NCBI RefSeq assembly: GCF_036906915.1
Contig: NZ_JBAKHX010000001.1
Span: 1 to 64,000 of the forward strand
DNA: 64,000 nucleotides
Direction of reading: 5' to 3'
Origin: Phytohabitans sp036906915
GTDB lineage: Bacteria > Actinomycetota > Actinomycetes > Mycobacteriales > Micromonosporaceae
Shown: in pieces, positions 37,092-46,245 of the stretch
How positions within the stretch are numbered: the first letter of the stretch is position 1
How the letters are laid out: each line of letters begins with the position of its first letter
Position numbers and translations under genes: made by a program
Notes under the pieces: generated by a model
Database searches by the model: none
What the model saw: only the letters and a program-made list of their open reading frames with translations
Told to the model about the DNA's origin: nothing

Positions 37092-37960
37092 GCCTCCGCA
37101 CCGCCCGTGTAGTACAGCATCAGCGCCGCGTTGTCCGAGGCGCCGTGGTCCCGCGCCACCAGCCAGCGGTGCAGCTCGGACACCGCGGTGGTCATCGGCA
37201 GCGGCACGTTGCGGGTGCGGGCGAAGTCCCGGGCGATCTCCAGGTCCTTGACCATGTTGGCCACCCGGCCGGTCGGCGACAGGTCGACGGTGGCGAACTT
37301 GGTGAAGAACTCCTGCAGCAGCGCCGAATCCGCGCGCCCGCCGGTCAGCGCGGCCAGGATCTGCTCGGCGGGCAGGCCGGCCGCGCGCACCAGCGCGGCC
37401 GCCTCGGCCAGCGCCGCGAACCCGCACCCGACGAGCACCTGGTTGACGAGCTTGCCAAGCTGTCCGGAGCCGACCGGCCCGAGGTGTGTGGTGCGGGAGG
37501 CGAGCAGCCGCAGCGCTGGCAACGCGCGGGCCACATCCTCGTCCCGGCCGCCCAGCATGAGGGTCAGCTCGCCGCGCAGGGCGGCGGGCGCACCGCCGGA
37601 CAGCGGGGCGTCCACCCACGCGGCACCGTGGCGCTCCGCGCGCTCGGCGAGATCCCGTGTGCTGGCCGGGTCGATGCTGGACATGTCGACGAACAGGGTG
37701 CCGCGACCGCCGTTGGAGAGCACGCCATCGCGCCCGAACACCGCTCGCTCCACGATGGTGGCGCTGTTGAGCGACAGCACCACCGGCACGTGGCGGGCCA
37801 GGTCGGCCGGGCGGGTGGCGGCCACCGCGCCCTCGGCTTCGAGCTCGTCGACGGCCTCGGGGCGAACGTCGTACACGCGGGGCCGGTGCCCGGCGGCCAG
37901 CAGCCGCCGGGCGATGGCCGAGCCCATCACGCCGAGCCCGATGACTCCGACCTCGGTCAC
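37088..37960 (-). CDS. Beta-hydroxyacid dehydrogenase, first copy
   Basis: 290 residues, same family as its neighbour: GVIGLGVMGSAIARRL, DAPLSGGAPAA, catalytic Lys region GSGQLGKLVNQVLVG, and KDLEIARDFA in the last domain. Expected to oxidise or reduce a 3-hydroxy acid such as tartronate semialdehyde, glucose-derived acids or 6-carbon aldonates. GTG overlaps the stop of the binding-protein gene (GTGA). Part of the sugar-acid operon. Confidence 0.82.
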   Translation of the reverse strand: MTEVGVIGLGVMGSAIARRLLAAGHRPRVYDVRPEAVDELEAEGAVAATRPADLARHVPVVLSLNSATIVERAVFGRDGVLSNGGRGTLFVDMSSIDPASTRDLAERAERHGAAWVDAPLSGGAPAALRGELTLMLGGRDEDVARALPALRLLASRTTHLGPVGSGQLGKLVNQVLVGCGFAALAEAAALVRAAGLPAEQILAALTGGRADSALLQEFFTKFATVDLSPTGRVANMVKDLEIARDFARTRNVPLPMTTAVSELHRWLVARDHGASDNAALMLYYTGGAEA

Positions 37961-39132
37961 TGGCCGGACCAGATCTTCTTGTAGACGTCGCGGTACCCGG
38001 ACGGCGGGTCGAAGACGTCGCCGGAGGGCACGTTCTGCTTGGTGATCAGCGCTGGCATCGGCACGAATCCGGAGGGCTGCTGCCCGGCGATGGCCCGGTT
38101 GAGCTCGTCGACCAGCTGCCAGCCCTGCAACGGCATCGGCTCGGCGACGGTGGCCGCCTGGTAGTCGACGCTGCGGATGCGCTGGAACTCGGCCGCGTCG
38201 CCGTCACCGGCCGCGACCGCCCACGGTGGACCCGCGCCGCCCTTGCCGGCGTCACGCAGCGCGCCCTTGGCGCCGCCGAAGTAGTTGCCATTGATACCGA
38301 GCAGGAACGTGAGTTTGTCGCCGTTCTGCTGGAGCAGAGACGAGATGAGGGCCGGCATGCGGGAGTCGGCCTCGGCGATCGGCGCGTCCTCATAGGACAG
38401 CACCGAGCAGCCCGAGCACAGCTTGACGTAGTCGCGCATCGCGTCGGCCTTGCGCACCGCGATCTGGTACTGGGAGTCGGTGAAGATGGCAACGCCCGCG
38501 GTGCCCTCGGAGTTGGCGACGGCGTACGCGGCGGCCAGCCACGAGACCTGCAACGGGTCGGTGGTCACGTTGGTGAACAGCCCGGCCGAGGCGATCGGGC
38601 CGGACTCGGCGCCGGCGTGCCAGCCGACGACCGGGATCGACAGGTCGGCGGCCTGCTTGATGGTGGCGGCCTGCTCGGTGGCGTCGAACCCGCCGAGGAT
38701 GATGCCGACCGGCTTGAGCGCGATCGCCTGGTTGAGCGCGTTGGTGCGGCCCTGGGCGCTGCCCTTGCCGTCGATGACGTTGACCTTCCAGCCGATCGCG
38801 GCGCCGGCCTCGGTGACCGCCTTGGCGACCGTGTTGACGCCGCCGTTGGTCAGGTCGGCCGCCACGTACGCGATCGTGCTGCCCTTCTTCTGCGCCGCCG
38901 GGCCGGTGCTGGGCGGGGTGAAGCCGGCCGAGCCGGAGAGGCTGTCGGCGACCCGCTTCTTGGCGTCGGCGAGGACGTCCGTGATGCCCTCCGGCACGAG
39001 CGCCTGCGCGGCGGCCGACGGGGACGAACTGGTTGTGGTGCTGCCGGACTGCTGGGCGGCGGTCTCGCTGGCGCAGCCGGCGAAGGCCAGCAGTATGGCG
39101 GCGGCGGTCGCTGCCGCCCGGAAGGTTCTCAT
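37957..39132 (-). CDS. Sugar(-acid) ABC transporter substrate-binding lipoprotein
   Basis: 391 residues. Lipobox FAGC near residue 20, a Ser/Thr-rich linker, then a RbsB-like binding domain: STIAYVAADLTNGGVNTVAKA, GRTNALNQAIALKPVGIILG, VGWHAGAES, LLGINGNYFGG. It is larger than the fuconate-operon binding protein and differs from it. ATG overlaps the permease stop (ATGA), GGGAG at six bases. Ligand unknown; by context an aldonate or its lactone. Confidence 0.82.
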   Translation of the reverse strand: MRTFRAAATAAAILLAFAGCASETAAQQSGSTTTSSSPSAAAQALVPEGITDVLADAKKRVADSLSGSAGFTPPSTGPAAQKKGSTIAYVAADLTNGGVNTVAKAVTEAGAAIGWKVNVIDGKGSAQGRTNALNQAIALKPVGIILGGFDATEQAATIKQAADLSIPVVGWHAGAESGPIASAGLFTNVTTDPLQVSWLAAAYAVANSEGTAGVAIFTDSQYQIAVRKADAMRDYVKLCSGCSVLSYEDAPIAEADSRMPALISSLLQQNGDKLTFLLGINGNYFGGAKGALRDAGKGGAGPPWAVAAGDGDAAEFQRIRSVDYQAATVAEPMPLQGWQLVDELNRAIAGQQPSGFVPMPALITKQNVPSGDVFDPPSGYRDVYKKIWSGQ

Positions 39133-40217
39133 ACGGAGCTCCCAATAGGTGTCGAGGGGGAAGTGTCGGTTGTGGACGGTGCGGCCACCTGGTGTCGTTC
39201 GGCGCTGGCGAGCCGCTTGCGGCTGGCGAGGCTGGCGATGGTGATGGCGGCGACCAGGGTGAGCCCGTTGAAGAGCGGGTCTAGGTAGAACCGGCCGGGC
39301 AGCAGCTGTTGCAGGCCGGAGATGCCGATGGTGGTGATGACGACGCCGAGCACGGTGCCCCAGGCGTTCACCCGTCCCGGCCGGATCGTCGTCGAGCCGA
39401 GGAATGCCGCGGCGAGAGCCGGCAGCAGGAAGTCGGGCCCGATGTTGGCCTGGGCGACGCCGCCCTGGCGGGCCGAGAGCAGGATGCCACCGATCGCGCA
39501 CAGCACGCCGGAGGTGACCATCGAGCCGACCACGTACCGGCGGCGCCGGATGCCGGTCAACTCCGCCGCGCGAGGGTTTGCTCCGACCGCGTACAGGTAG
39601 CGGCCCACGGGCAGGAACTCCAGTACCGCCCACAGCGCCACGGCGAGCACGACGGCGATGACGAACGGGCCGGGCACCGGGCCGAGCGACCAGGTGGCGA
39701 GGGAGTCGAAATTGGCCGCGCGCCGGCCGTCGGTGTCGACGACCTGCCGGCCGCCGGTGTGCCAGTACGTGATCGCGAAGATGACCTGGCCGGTGGCGAG
39801 CGTGGCGATGAACGCGTCCACCTGGGCCAGCTCGACGAGTGCCGCGTTGACCAGGCCGACGACCGCGCCGCCGACCAGTACCAGCAGGATGACCAGCCGG
39901 TAGTCGAGGCCGCCCAGCTGCCAGGAGAGCGCGAGCACCTGCCACAGCCCGAGCGCGTACCCGACCGACAGGTCGATCTTTCCGGCGACCATCGGCACCG
40001 TCACCGCGAGCGCGAGGATCAGCGGCACCGCGTTGCCGGCGGTGAGCAGCTTGAAGTTCAGCAGCGTCGGGAACGTGTCCGGCTTCAGCGCCGCGAACAG
40101 CCCGAAAAGCGCCACCGTCAGCAGCACCATGCCGTAGACGGTGAGCAGCCGCCGCGACGCGGACCCGCCCTTGCGCGGCTCCAGCGCGGTCGAGCGCACG
40201 GACGTGTGCAGAGCCAT
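39129..40217 (-). CDS. Sugar ABC transporter permease
   Basis: 362 residues with about nine to ten hydrophobic helices and the BPD_transp_2 motifs GKIDLSVGYALGLWQ and GANPRAAELTGI. ATG 40217 follows GAGGAG. It lies 17 bases from the ATPase stop. Together with the neighbouring cassette and binding protein it makes a CUT2-type importer. Confidence 0.83.
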   Translation of the reverse strand: MALHTSVRSTALEPRKGGSASRRLLTVYGMVLLTVALFGLFAALKPDTFPTLLNFKLLTAGNAVPLILALAVTVPMVAGKIDLSVGYALGLWQVLALSWQLGGLDYRLVILLVLVGGAVVGLVNAALVELAQVDAFIATLATGQVIFAITYWHTGGRQVVDTDGRRAANFDSLATWSLGPVPGPFVIAVVLAVALWAVLEFLPVGRYLYAVGANPRAAELTGIRRRRYVVGSMVTSGVLCAIGGILLSARQGGVAQANIGPDFLLPALAAAFLGSTTIRPGRVNAWGTVLGVVITTIGISGLQQLLPGRFYLDPLFNGLTLVAAITIASLASRKRLASAERHQVAAPSTTDTSPSTPIGSSV

Positions 40218-40234
40218 CTGTTCTCCTCGGGGGC

Positions 40235-41698
40235 TTAGATGCCGGTCGCGGCGCTCATCAGGGCGGTCACGGTCAGGTCGGCGCCGGCCAGTTCGCGGCA
40301 CACGCGGCCGCGGTGGAAGACCAGGGCGCGGTGGCAGATCGCGGCGACCTCTTCGAGGTCGGTGGAGACCACGAGCGCGGCGGTGCCGCGCTCGCCGGCC
40401 TGGCGCAGCAGCGCGTAGATGTCGCTCTTGGCGCCGACGTCGACGCCCATGGTGGGTTCTTCGAGTACCGCCACCGCGCGGCCGACACCGAACCAGCGCG
40501 CGACGATCACCTTCTGCTGGTTGCCGCCGGAGAGCGTGTCGATCGGCCGCTCAGGATCGGCGGGCCGCACGTCGAACTCCCGCACCAGCCGCGCCGCCCG
40601 GGCCCGTTCCGCGCGGGTGGTGCCGGGAGCCAGCAGCCGGCGCCCCCACACCGACGGGTTCATGAAGAGGTTCTCGCGCACCGACAGGCCGGGCGCGATG
40701 CCGTCGGTCTCCCGGTTCGAGGTCGCGAACCCGACGCCGGCCTTCACTGCCATACCGGTGTGCCGGGGCGCGAACGGCGTACCGTCAAGGCTCATGGACC
40801 CGCCGCGGGCCGGAAGCACGCCCGCGACCGCGCGCCCGATCTCTTCCTGGCCGGCGCCGCGCAGGCCGACCAGCCCGACCACCTCGCCGGCGCGGACCCG
40901 CAGGTCCACCGGGCCGACGTCGCCGACCCTGACCCCGTCCAGTTCCAGCCGCACCCGGTCGCCGACCGTGCCGGGCGAGCCCGGCCGGGTCTCGCGGCCG
41001 ACGATCAGCCGGACCAGCTCCGTCGGGCTGAACTCGGTGGTCGGCGCGGCGCCGACCACGCGGCCGTTGCGCATCACTACCACGTCGTCGGCGATCTGGA
41101 AGATCTCGTCGAGGCGGTGCGACACGTAGATCATGCCGACGCCGGACTCCCTGAGCCTGCGCAGGACCGCGAAAAGCCGCTCCACGTCGGCGGCCGGCAG
41201 GCTCGCGGTGGGTTCATCGAGTACCAGCAGCCGCGCACCGCCCACCAGAGCGCGCGCGATGGCCAGCAGCGACCGTTCGGTGCGCGGCAGGTCGAAGATC
41301 CGGGCGTCCGGGTCGATGCCGCCGCCGACCAGCGCGAGCGTCTGCTCGGCCTGCCGGCGCACCGCACGATGAGAGATCGGCCGGCGGCGCCCCCCGGGGA
41401 AGCCGCTGACCAGCGCGATGTTCTCCGCGACCGTCATCCAGTCGACCAGGCCCAGGTCCTGGTGGATGAACGAGATGCCCTCGGGTTTGGTGATCTCGCG
41501 CCCATCGAGCAGGATCTGGCCGGCGTCGCGGTGGTACACGCCGGCGAGCATCTTGATGACCGTGGACTTGCCGGCGCCGTTCTCGCCGAGCAGCGCCACT
41601 ACCCGCCCGGCCGGTACGTCGAAGGAGACGTCGTCCACGGCCCGGTTGCCGTAGAAGGACTTGACCAGCCCCCGCACCCGCAGCAGCGAGGCGCTCAC
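40235..41698 (-). CDS. Sugar ABC transporter ATPase with two cassettes
   Basis: 487 residues. First cassette: Walker A GENGAGKST, Q-loop HQDLGLV, Walker B LLVLDEPTASL; its signature region (FDLPRTERSLLAIARAL) lacks a clean LSGGQ. Second cassette: GLRGAGQEE in place of Walker A, signature LSGGNQQKV and VLEEPTMGVD. This is the RbsA/XylG plan. GTG 41698 overlaps the stop of the SMP-30 gene (GTGA). Powers the sugar-acid importer. Confidence 0.84.
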   Translation of the reverse strand: MSASLLRVRGLVKSFYGNRAVDDVSFDVPAGRVVALLGENGAGKSTVIKMLAGVYHRDAGQILLDGREITKPEGISFIHQDLGLVDWMTVAENIALVSGFPGGRRRPISHRAVRRQAEQTLALVGGGIDPDARIFDLPRTERSLLAIARALVGGARLLVLDEPTASLPAADVERLFAVLRRLRESGVGMIYVSHRLDEIFQIADDVVVMRNGRVVGAAPTTEFSPTELVRLIVGRETRPGSPGTVGDRVRLELDGVRVGDVGPVDLRVRAGEVVGLVGLRGAGQEEIGRAVAGVLPARGGSMSLDGTPFAPRHTGMAVKAGVGFATSNRETDGIAPGLSVRENLFMNPSVWGRRLLAPGTTRAERARAARLVREFDVRPADPERPIDTLSGGNQQKVIVARWFGVGRAVAVLEEPTMGVDVGAKSDIYALLRQAGERGTAALVVSTDLEEVAAICHRALVFHRGRVCRELAGADLTVTALMSAATGI

Positions 41699-42585
41699 GT
41701 GGTCGCCCCGCGGGTGCGGGTGGGCAGCCGGTACAGGCCGGTCGTGGCGGCGATGAACAGCACGCTGCCGTCCGGCCCGCCAAAGCACAGGTTGCCGACC
41801 ACCTCGGGCACCGGGATCCGGCCGAGGTGGGTGCCGTCCGGCGCGTACACCTGCACCGAGTCGGCGCTGGAGGTCCACACGTTGCCCAGGACGTCGACCT
41901 TGATGCCGTCGGCGAGGCCGGGGTTGACCTCGGCGAAGACCCGGCCGTTCTTGCACCGCCGGCCGTCGATGACGTCGTAGACCCGGATCCAGTGGTTGCC
42001 CGTGCCGTCCCTGCGCAGTGCGGCCGACGTGTCGGTGACGTACAGCAACGACCCGTCCGGCGAGAACGCCAGGCCGTTGGGCTCCTCGATGTCCAGGATC
42101 ACCGGGGTCAGCTCGCCGGTGGCCGGCTCGAAGCGGAAGACGTAGCAGTCGCCGTACTCCTTGTCGCCCGGATACCCCTCGTGGGGCTGGACGATGCCGT
42201 ACGGCGGGTCGGTGAACCAGATGGCGCCGTCGGCGGCGACCACGACGTCGTTGGGCGAGTTCAGGCGGGCCGCGCCGTGGTGGTCGACGAGCACCTCGCC
42301 GGGGGCGCCCGCGGGGCCGCGCTCGACCGCCCGCCGCCCGTGCGAACACGTCACCACCAGGCCGTTCACGTCGAGGCAGCGGCCATTGGTGAACTCCACA
42401 GCGGTACGGTCGACGGTCACGGCGCCGGTGCCGGCGCTCCACCGCAGGATGCGGTTGCCGGGAATGTCCGACCAGATGACGGCGTTCTCGGCGGGCAGCC
42501 ACAGCGGCCCTTCGCTCCAGGTCGCGTCGCCGCCCAGCCGCTCGGGTCGCGCGGTCGGGTCGACCACGTCGGCCAGCTTCACCAT
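41695..42585 (-). CDS. SMP-30/gluconolactonase family protein
   Basis: 296 residues, six-bladed propeller. Metal and catalytic markers of the SGL family are visible: Glu in TWSEGPLW near residue 25, Asn in LNSPNDVVV, IEEPNGLAFSPDG, and Asp in GLADGIKVD. Members hydrolyse aldono-lactones to aldonates. First gene of the long sugar-acid operon, ATG with GGGAGG four bases upstream, and an operator-like palindrome lies 36-51 bases before the start. No signal peptide, so it acts inside the cell. Confidence 0.83.
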   Translation of the reverse strand: MVKLADVVDPTARPERLGGDATWSEGPLWLPAENAVIWSDIPGNRILRWSAGTGAVTVDRTAVEFTNGRCLDVNGLVVTCSHGRRAVERGPAGAPGEVLVDHHGAARLNSPNDVVVAADGAIWFTDPPYGIVQPHEGYPGDKEYGDCYVFRFEPATGELTPVILDIEEPNGLAFSPDGSLLYVTDTSAALRRDGTGNHWIRVYDVIDGRRCKNGRVFAEVNPGLADGIKVDVLGNVWTSSADSVQVYAPDGTHLGRIPVPEVVGNLCFGGPDGSVLFIAATTGLYRLPTRTRGATT

Positions 42586-42620
42586 GTGACCTCCCTAGGT
42601 GGTGCCACATAGTGAACGCT

Positions 42621-42636
42621 GTACCACATGTGGAAC
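42621..42636. promoter_or_regulatory. Operator candidate before the sugar-acid operon
   Basis: GTACCACATGTGGAAC is a 16-base near-palindrome (14 of 16). A second related half (CCACATAGTGAAC on the plus strand, 42605-42617) lies next to it. The TGGAAC half site matches the perfect palindrome at 33523-33537 beside the IclR gene, so both ends of the cluster may answer to that IclR protein. Confidence 0.55.
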
Positions 42637-42724
42637 GCAAGTGGGCCACCAACATTTTCTCAACGCGCCGGAACCGGACCAGCGTCACACGACCAGCACG
42701 AACCGTCACACGTCGTGCCCGCCC

Positions 42725-42803
42725 CCTTTCCCGTCGATCAAGGGCAAACGCACGCGGAAAAGAGATCCAACCGCGTGCGTTTGCCCTTGATCGACGGGAA
42801 AGG
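42725..42803. repeat. 33-bp perfect palindromic element
   Basis: Arms 42725-42757 and 42771-42803 are perfectly complementary over 33 bases around a 13-base loop (42758-42770). The arm core GATCAAGGGCAAACGCACGCGG matches the imperfect element at 29856-29936 (core cited as GATCAAGGGCAA there). It lies 12 bases after the stop of the leftward polysaccharide lyase gene and could act as its terminator. Confidence 0.8.
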
Positions 42804-42815
42804 TGGTGGGTGGGT

Positions 42816-45086
42816 CTAACGGACGTAGATGGCGGGTTGGGGTGGGGTGGACATGCCGTCGCCGATGAAGAAGCTCGGGTGCGGCGGCTGGTTGTAGGCG
42901 GTGTTCTGCCAGGCCAGCGCGACACGGTACTGCGCGTCGTGCGCCAGCGTGAAGATCTTGGTGGTGGTCGGGGTCGGGGTGCTGTAGATCCGCAGCGCGC
43001 TGTTGTCGGACGTGCGCCAGATGACCTCTTCCCGCCAGTCACCGAGGATGTCGCCGGACAGAGCGGGGGTGGCCTTGGTGCCGTTGTTCGACGCCACGCC
43101 GCTGCCGGTGAGCAGGCGAGTGTCGCCACCGGTGCCGTACTTGTCGATCCGGGTCTGGTCGAGCAACTCGCGGACCGGGTCGGCGTCCCACCAGATCACG
43201 AAGTTCGCCGAAGACGGGGTGCGGCCGACACTGGCGCCGCTGGCGTTGTAGAGGTTGCTCATCTGGGTGCCGGCGCCCCAGAACTCGGCGCCCGGGCTGC
43301 CGGCGTACACGTCAGCCGCGACACCGCGACCGGGTCCTTCGGCGCCGCCGTTGCCCGGCCGCTGCCAGATGATCTGCCCGGTGCGCCCGTCGTGGACGTC
43401 CGCGGCGGGTGCGCTGCTGGACTCGTGGATGGTGAACACCTCGATGCCGGACCGGGCCGGGATCAGGTCGCCGACGTGCATGGCGTCGCCGTGCCCGAAG
43501 CCGGTGCGGTACATGAGCGCGCCGTTGTCGTCGATGGTGGCCGACCCGTACACGATCTCCTGCCGGCCGTCGTTGTCGACGTCGGCGACGGACAGGTTGT
43601 GGTTGCCCTGGCCGTAAGCGCCGGTGTTGCTGTTGCCCGAGTCGTAGGTCCACCGCCGGACCAGGCTGCCGTTGCGGAAGTCCCACGCCACGACGACCGC
43701 CCGGGTGTAGTAGCCGCGGGCCATGATGAGCGAGGGGCGCTGGCCGTCAAGGTACGCCGTCGCCGCAAGGAACCGGTCGACGCGGTTGCCGTACGAGTCG
43801 CCCCACGACGACACCGTGCCGCGCGGCGGCTCGTAGTTCACTGTGGACAGCACCGCGCCGTCGGTGCCCCGGAACATCGTGAGGAACTCGGGGCCAGCCA
43901 GGATGTAGCCGTCGGCGTTGCGATGGTTGGCCGACGCGTTGCCGACCACCTGACCGGTGCCCGACCGGGTGCCGTCGGCCGTCTTCATGGCCACCTCGGC
44001 CCGGCCGTCACCGTCGTAGTCGTACACCTGGAACTGTGTGTAGTGCGCGCCGGCGCGGATATTGACGCCCAGATCGATCCGCCACAGCCGCGTCCCGTTG
44101 AGCCGGTAGGCGTCCACGAACACATTGCCGGTCACCCCGGCCTGCGAATTGTCCTTCGCGTTGTCCGGGTCCCACTTGAGCACGATCTCGTACTGGCCGT
44201 CGCCGTCCAGGTCGCCCACGGAGGCGTCGTTGGCCACGTACCCGCCGCCGGGGGCCGAGATCGGCACGTCGAGGTGACCGCCGCCGGTGAAGCGCAGCGA
44301 GGACTCCGAGGCGCCCTGTTCGGCGCCGTTCACCACGGCCCGCACCGTGTACGACGCGTCAGCCGCCGCCCCGCTGTCGAGGTAGTTGGTGGAGTTGGTG
44401 ATCGGCGTGGCGTTGACCTTGGTGCTGCCGCGGTACACGTTGAACGCGGTTGACGCGGCCTCGTACCCGAACAGCCGCCAGGAGACCAGGTTCCCCGAGC
44501 CGGACCGCACGCTGATCAGGCCCCGGTTGAGGTCTTCCATCTGCTTGCCGTTGCCGGAGGTGGGCGGCGGCGAGGTCGGCGGGAGCGTGGTCGGCGGCGC
44601 GGACGTGGGCGCCGACGAGGTCGGTGGGGCGGAGGTCGGCGCGCCGGTGGTCGCCCCGACCGAACCGGTGCACGCGGTGCCGTTCAGCGTGAAGGTCGCC
44701 GGCACCGGGTTGCTGCTGTTGTTCCACGACCCGTTGAAGCCGAAGGCGACGTTGGCGTTGGTGGCGATCGCGCCGTTGTAGCTGGCGTTCGTCGCGGTCA
44801 CCTGGCTGGCGCTCTGCGTGACGGTCGCGTTCCACGCCTGCGTCACCGTCTGGCCGGCCGTGTACGCCCACGTGAGCGTCCAGCCGTTGATGGGGTCGCC
44901 GAGGTTGGTGATGGTGACGTTCGCACCGAACCCGCCCGACCATTGGCTGCTGATCGCGTAGTCGACCCGGCACCCGGCGGCCGCCGAGGCGGGGAGAACG
45001 ACGGCGATGACGCCGGCGGAACCGGCCACGACGGCGGCGATCGTGGTGGACAGCAGCGCGGCGCGCCGCCTTCTTCGAGAGAGCAT
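42816..45086 (-). CDS. Exported rhamnogalacturonan lyase (PL11) with CBM2
   Basis: 756 residues. A long basic signal peptide (residues 1-36) precedes a family 2 carbohydrate-binding module (about 37-135: CRVDYAISSQWSGGF, WTYAYT-like strands, final Cys in GTAC), a Thr/Pro/Ser linker, and a PL11 rhamnogalacturonan endolyase domain (about 180-756) with LNRGLISVRSGSG, many Asp-rich calcium loops (GDLDGDGQYE, YDYDGDGRAE, VADVDNDGRQE) and a C-terminal PPHPSFFIGDGM. It cleaves the pectin backbone outside the cell. ATG 45086 has AGGAG seven bases upstream. A TGAAAGCTTTCA palindrome lies upstream. Confidence 0.88.
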   Translation of the reverse strand: MLSRRRRRAALLSTTIAAVVAGSAGVIAVVLPASAAAGCRVDYAISSQWSGGFGANVTITNLGDPINGWTLTWAYTAGQTVTQAWNATVTQSASQVTATNASYNGAIATNANVAFGFNGSWNNSSNPVPATFTLNGTACTGSVGATTGAPTSAPPTSSAPTSAPPTTLPPTSPPPTSGNGKQMEDLNRGLISVRSGSGNLVSWRLFGYEAASTAFNVYRGSTKVNATPITNSTNYLDSGAAADASYTVRAVVNGAEQGASESSLRFTGGGHLDVPISAPGGGYVANDASVGDLDGDGQYEIVLKWDPDNAKDNSQAGVTGNVFVDAYRLNGTRLWRIDLGVNIRAGAHYTQFQVYDYDGDGRAEVAMKTADGTRSGTGQVVGNASANHRNADGYILAGPEFLTMFRGTDGAVLSTVNYEPPRGTVSSWGDSYGNRVDRFLAATAYLDGQRPSLIMARGYYTRAVVVAWDFRNGSLVRRWTYDSGNSNTGAYGQGNHNLSVADVDNDGRQEIVYGSATIDDNGALMYRTGFGHGDAMHVGDLIPARSGIEVFTIHESSSAPAADVHDGRTGQIIWQRPGNGGAEGPGRGVAADVYAGSPGAEFWGAGTQMSNLYNASGASVGRTPSSANFVIWWDADPVRELLDQTRIDKYGTGGDTRLLTGSGVASNNGTKATPALSGDILGDWREEVIWRTSDNSALRIYSTPTPTTTKIFTLAHDAQYRVALAWQNTAYNQPPHPSFFIGDGMSTPPQPAIYVR

Positions 45087-45133
45087 GACGTGGCTCCTAT
45101 TGCCCAGTGGGACACCTCTGCCCGGAGGCGTCC

Positions 45134-45145
45134 TGAAAGCTTTCA
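45134..45145. promoter_or_regulatory. GAAAGCTTTC operator before the pectin lyase gene
   Basis: TGAAAGCTTTCA, a perfect 12-base palindrome 48 bases before the lyase start. I know such GAAAGC-type sites from LacI-family control of secreted glycoside-degrading enzymes in actinomycetes; the regulator is not in this window. Confidence 0.5.
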
Positions 45146-45227
45146 ATGCCCGGACAACTGCACAGCCCTCGTCGCCCACCAGACTTTACTCAAGAGCATC
45201 GATATTAACAAGCTAGTCGTAAGGTCT

Positions 45228-46175
45228 ATGACCATGCCGGTACACCCCACGGTCGCCGCCAAGCTGGCCCCGCTCGCCGACCTGCCGTCCTGGCGCGAGG
45301 CGATGGCCGACCCAGCCCTGCGGCCACGCCTCGACGAGTTCCGCGACTGGCCGCCAGCCGCCGGCCTGCCCACCGTGGACACCAAGGACGACGCCGCGCC
45401 GGGACCGCACGGCCCGGTGCCGGTCCGCGTCTACCGGGGTAGGCCGGAGCCGCACCGGCCGGCGCTGGTGTGGATGCACGGCGGCGGCTTCGTCTTCGGC
45501 GACCTCGACATGGCGGAGGCCGACTGGACCGCGCGCGAGGTGGCCGCCCGCGCCGGCGCGGTGGTGGTCAGCGTCGACTACCGGCTCGCGGTCGGCGGCG
45601 TGCGGTACCCGGTGCCGCACGACGACGTCGTGGCCGCGATCCGCTGGGTGCGCGACAACGCCGAGGCGCTCGGCATCGATCCGGCCCGCATCACGGTCGC
45701 CGGTGCCAGCGCGGGCGGCAACCTCGCCACCGGCGCGGTGCTGCGGCTGCGCGACGATGACGGCTGGCTGCCCGCCCGGCTCGTGCCGGTGTACGCCACG
45801 CTGCACGCGGCGGTCCCGACACCGTCGCCCAGTCTGGCGGCCGCCCTGACCGAGCTGCCGCCGGTGGCCCGGTTCACGCCGGAGGAGCGCGCCAAGCTGG
45901 TCGCCGACTACGTCGGGCCCGACCGGGAGCCCGACGGGTACGCCATGCCGGCGCAGGCGGAGCTGGCCGGCCTGTGCCCCACGCTGCTGATCAACGCGGA
46001 GTACGACCTCCTGCGCGCCTCCGCCGAGGCGTTCGCGAAGGCCCTCGCGCGGTCCGATGTGGACTCCGAGGTGGTGACGATCGCCTCGATGCTGCACGGC
46101 TTCCTCAGCCTGCCCGCCTCTGTTTCCCCGGTCGACGAGACGCTCACCCTCCTGGCGGAGACGATCCTTCGGTAG
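45228..46175 (+). CDS. HSL-type (family IV) esterase
   Basis: 315 residues. Alpha/beta hydrolase of the hormone-sensitive-lipase group: oxyanion motif WMHGGGFVFGD, nucleophile GASAGGN, Asp in INAEYDLLR and His in MLHGFL. ATG 45228 or ATG 45234 may be used; the weak AAGG fits the second better. No signal peptide. Acts on short acyl esters; divergent from the pectin lyase gene, so it may deacetylate oligomers taken up by the cell, but this is only suggested by position. Confidence 0.8.
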   Translation: MTMPVHPTVAAKLAPLADLPSWREAMADPALRPRLDEFRDWPPAAGLPTVDTKDDAAPGPHGPVPVRVYRGRPEPHRPALVWMHGGGFVFGDLDMAEADWTAREVAARAGAVVVSVDYRLAVGGVRYPVPHDDVVAAIRWVRDNAEALGIDPARITVAGASAGGNLATGAVLRLRDDDGWLPARLVPVYATLHAAVPTPSPSLAAALTELPPVARFTPEERAKLVADYVGPDREPDGYAMPAQAELAGLCPTLLINAEYDLLRASAEAFAKALARSDVDSEVVTIASMLHGFLSLPASVSPVDETLTLLAETILR

Positions 46176-46245
46176 CTATGACGACTGTGCGCAGGCGGCG
46201 CCGGGCCTTGACGCGCGGCCAGATCGCCTAGCTCAACGGCGTTGA

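Noticed and set aside
41699..43129. Long N-terminal extension of the sugar ABC ATPase frame
   Set aside because: The extension crosses the lactonase gene in another frame and the palindromic repeat; ABC similarity begins at GTG 41698, which overlaps the upstream stop.
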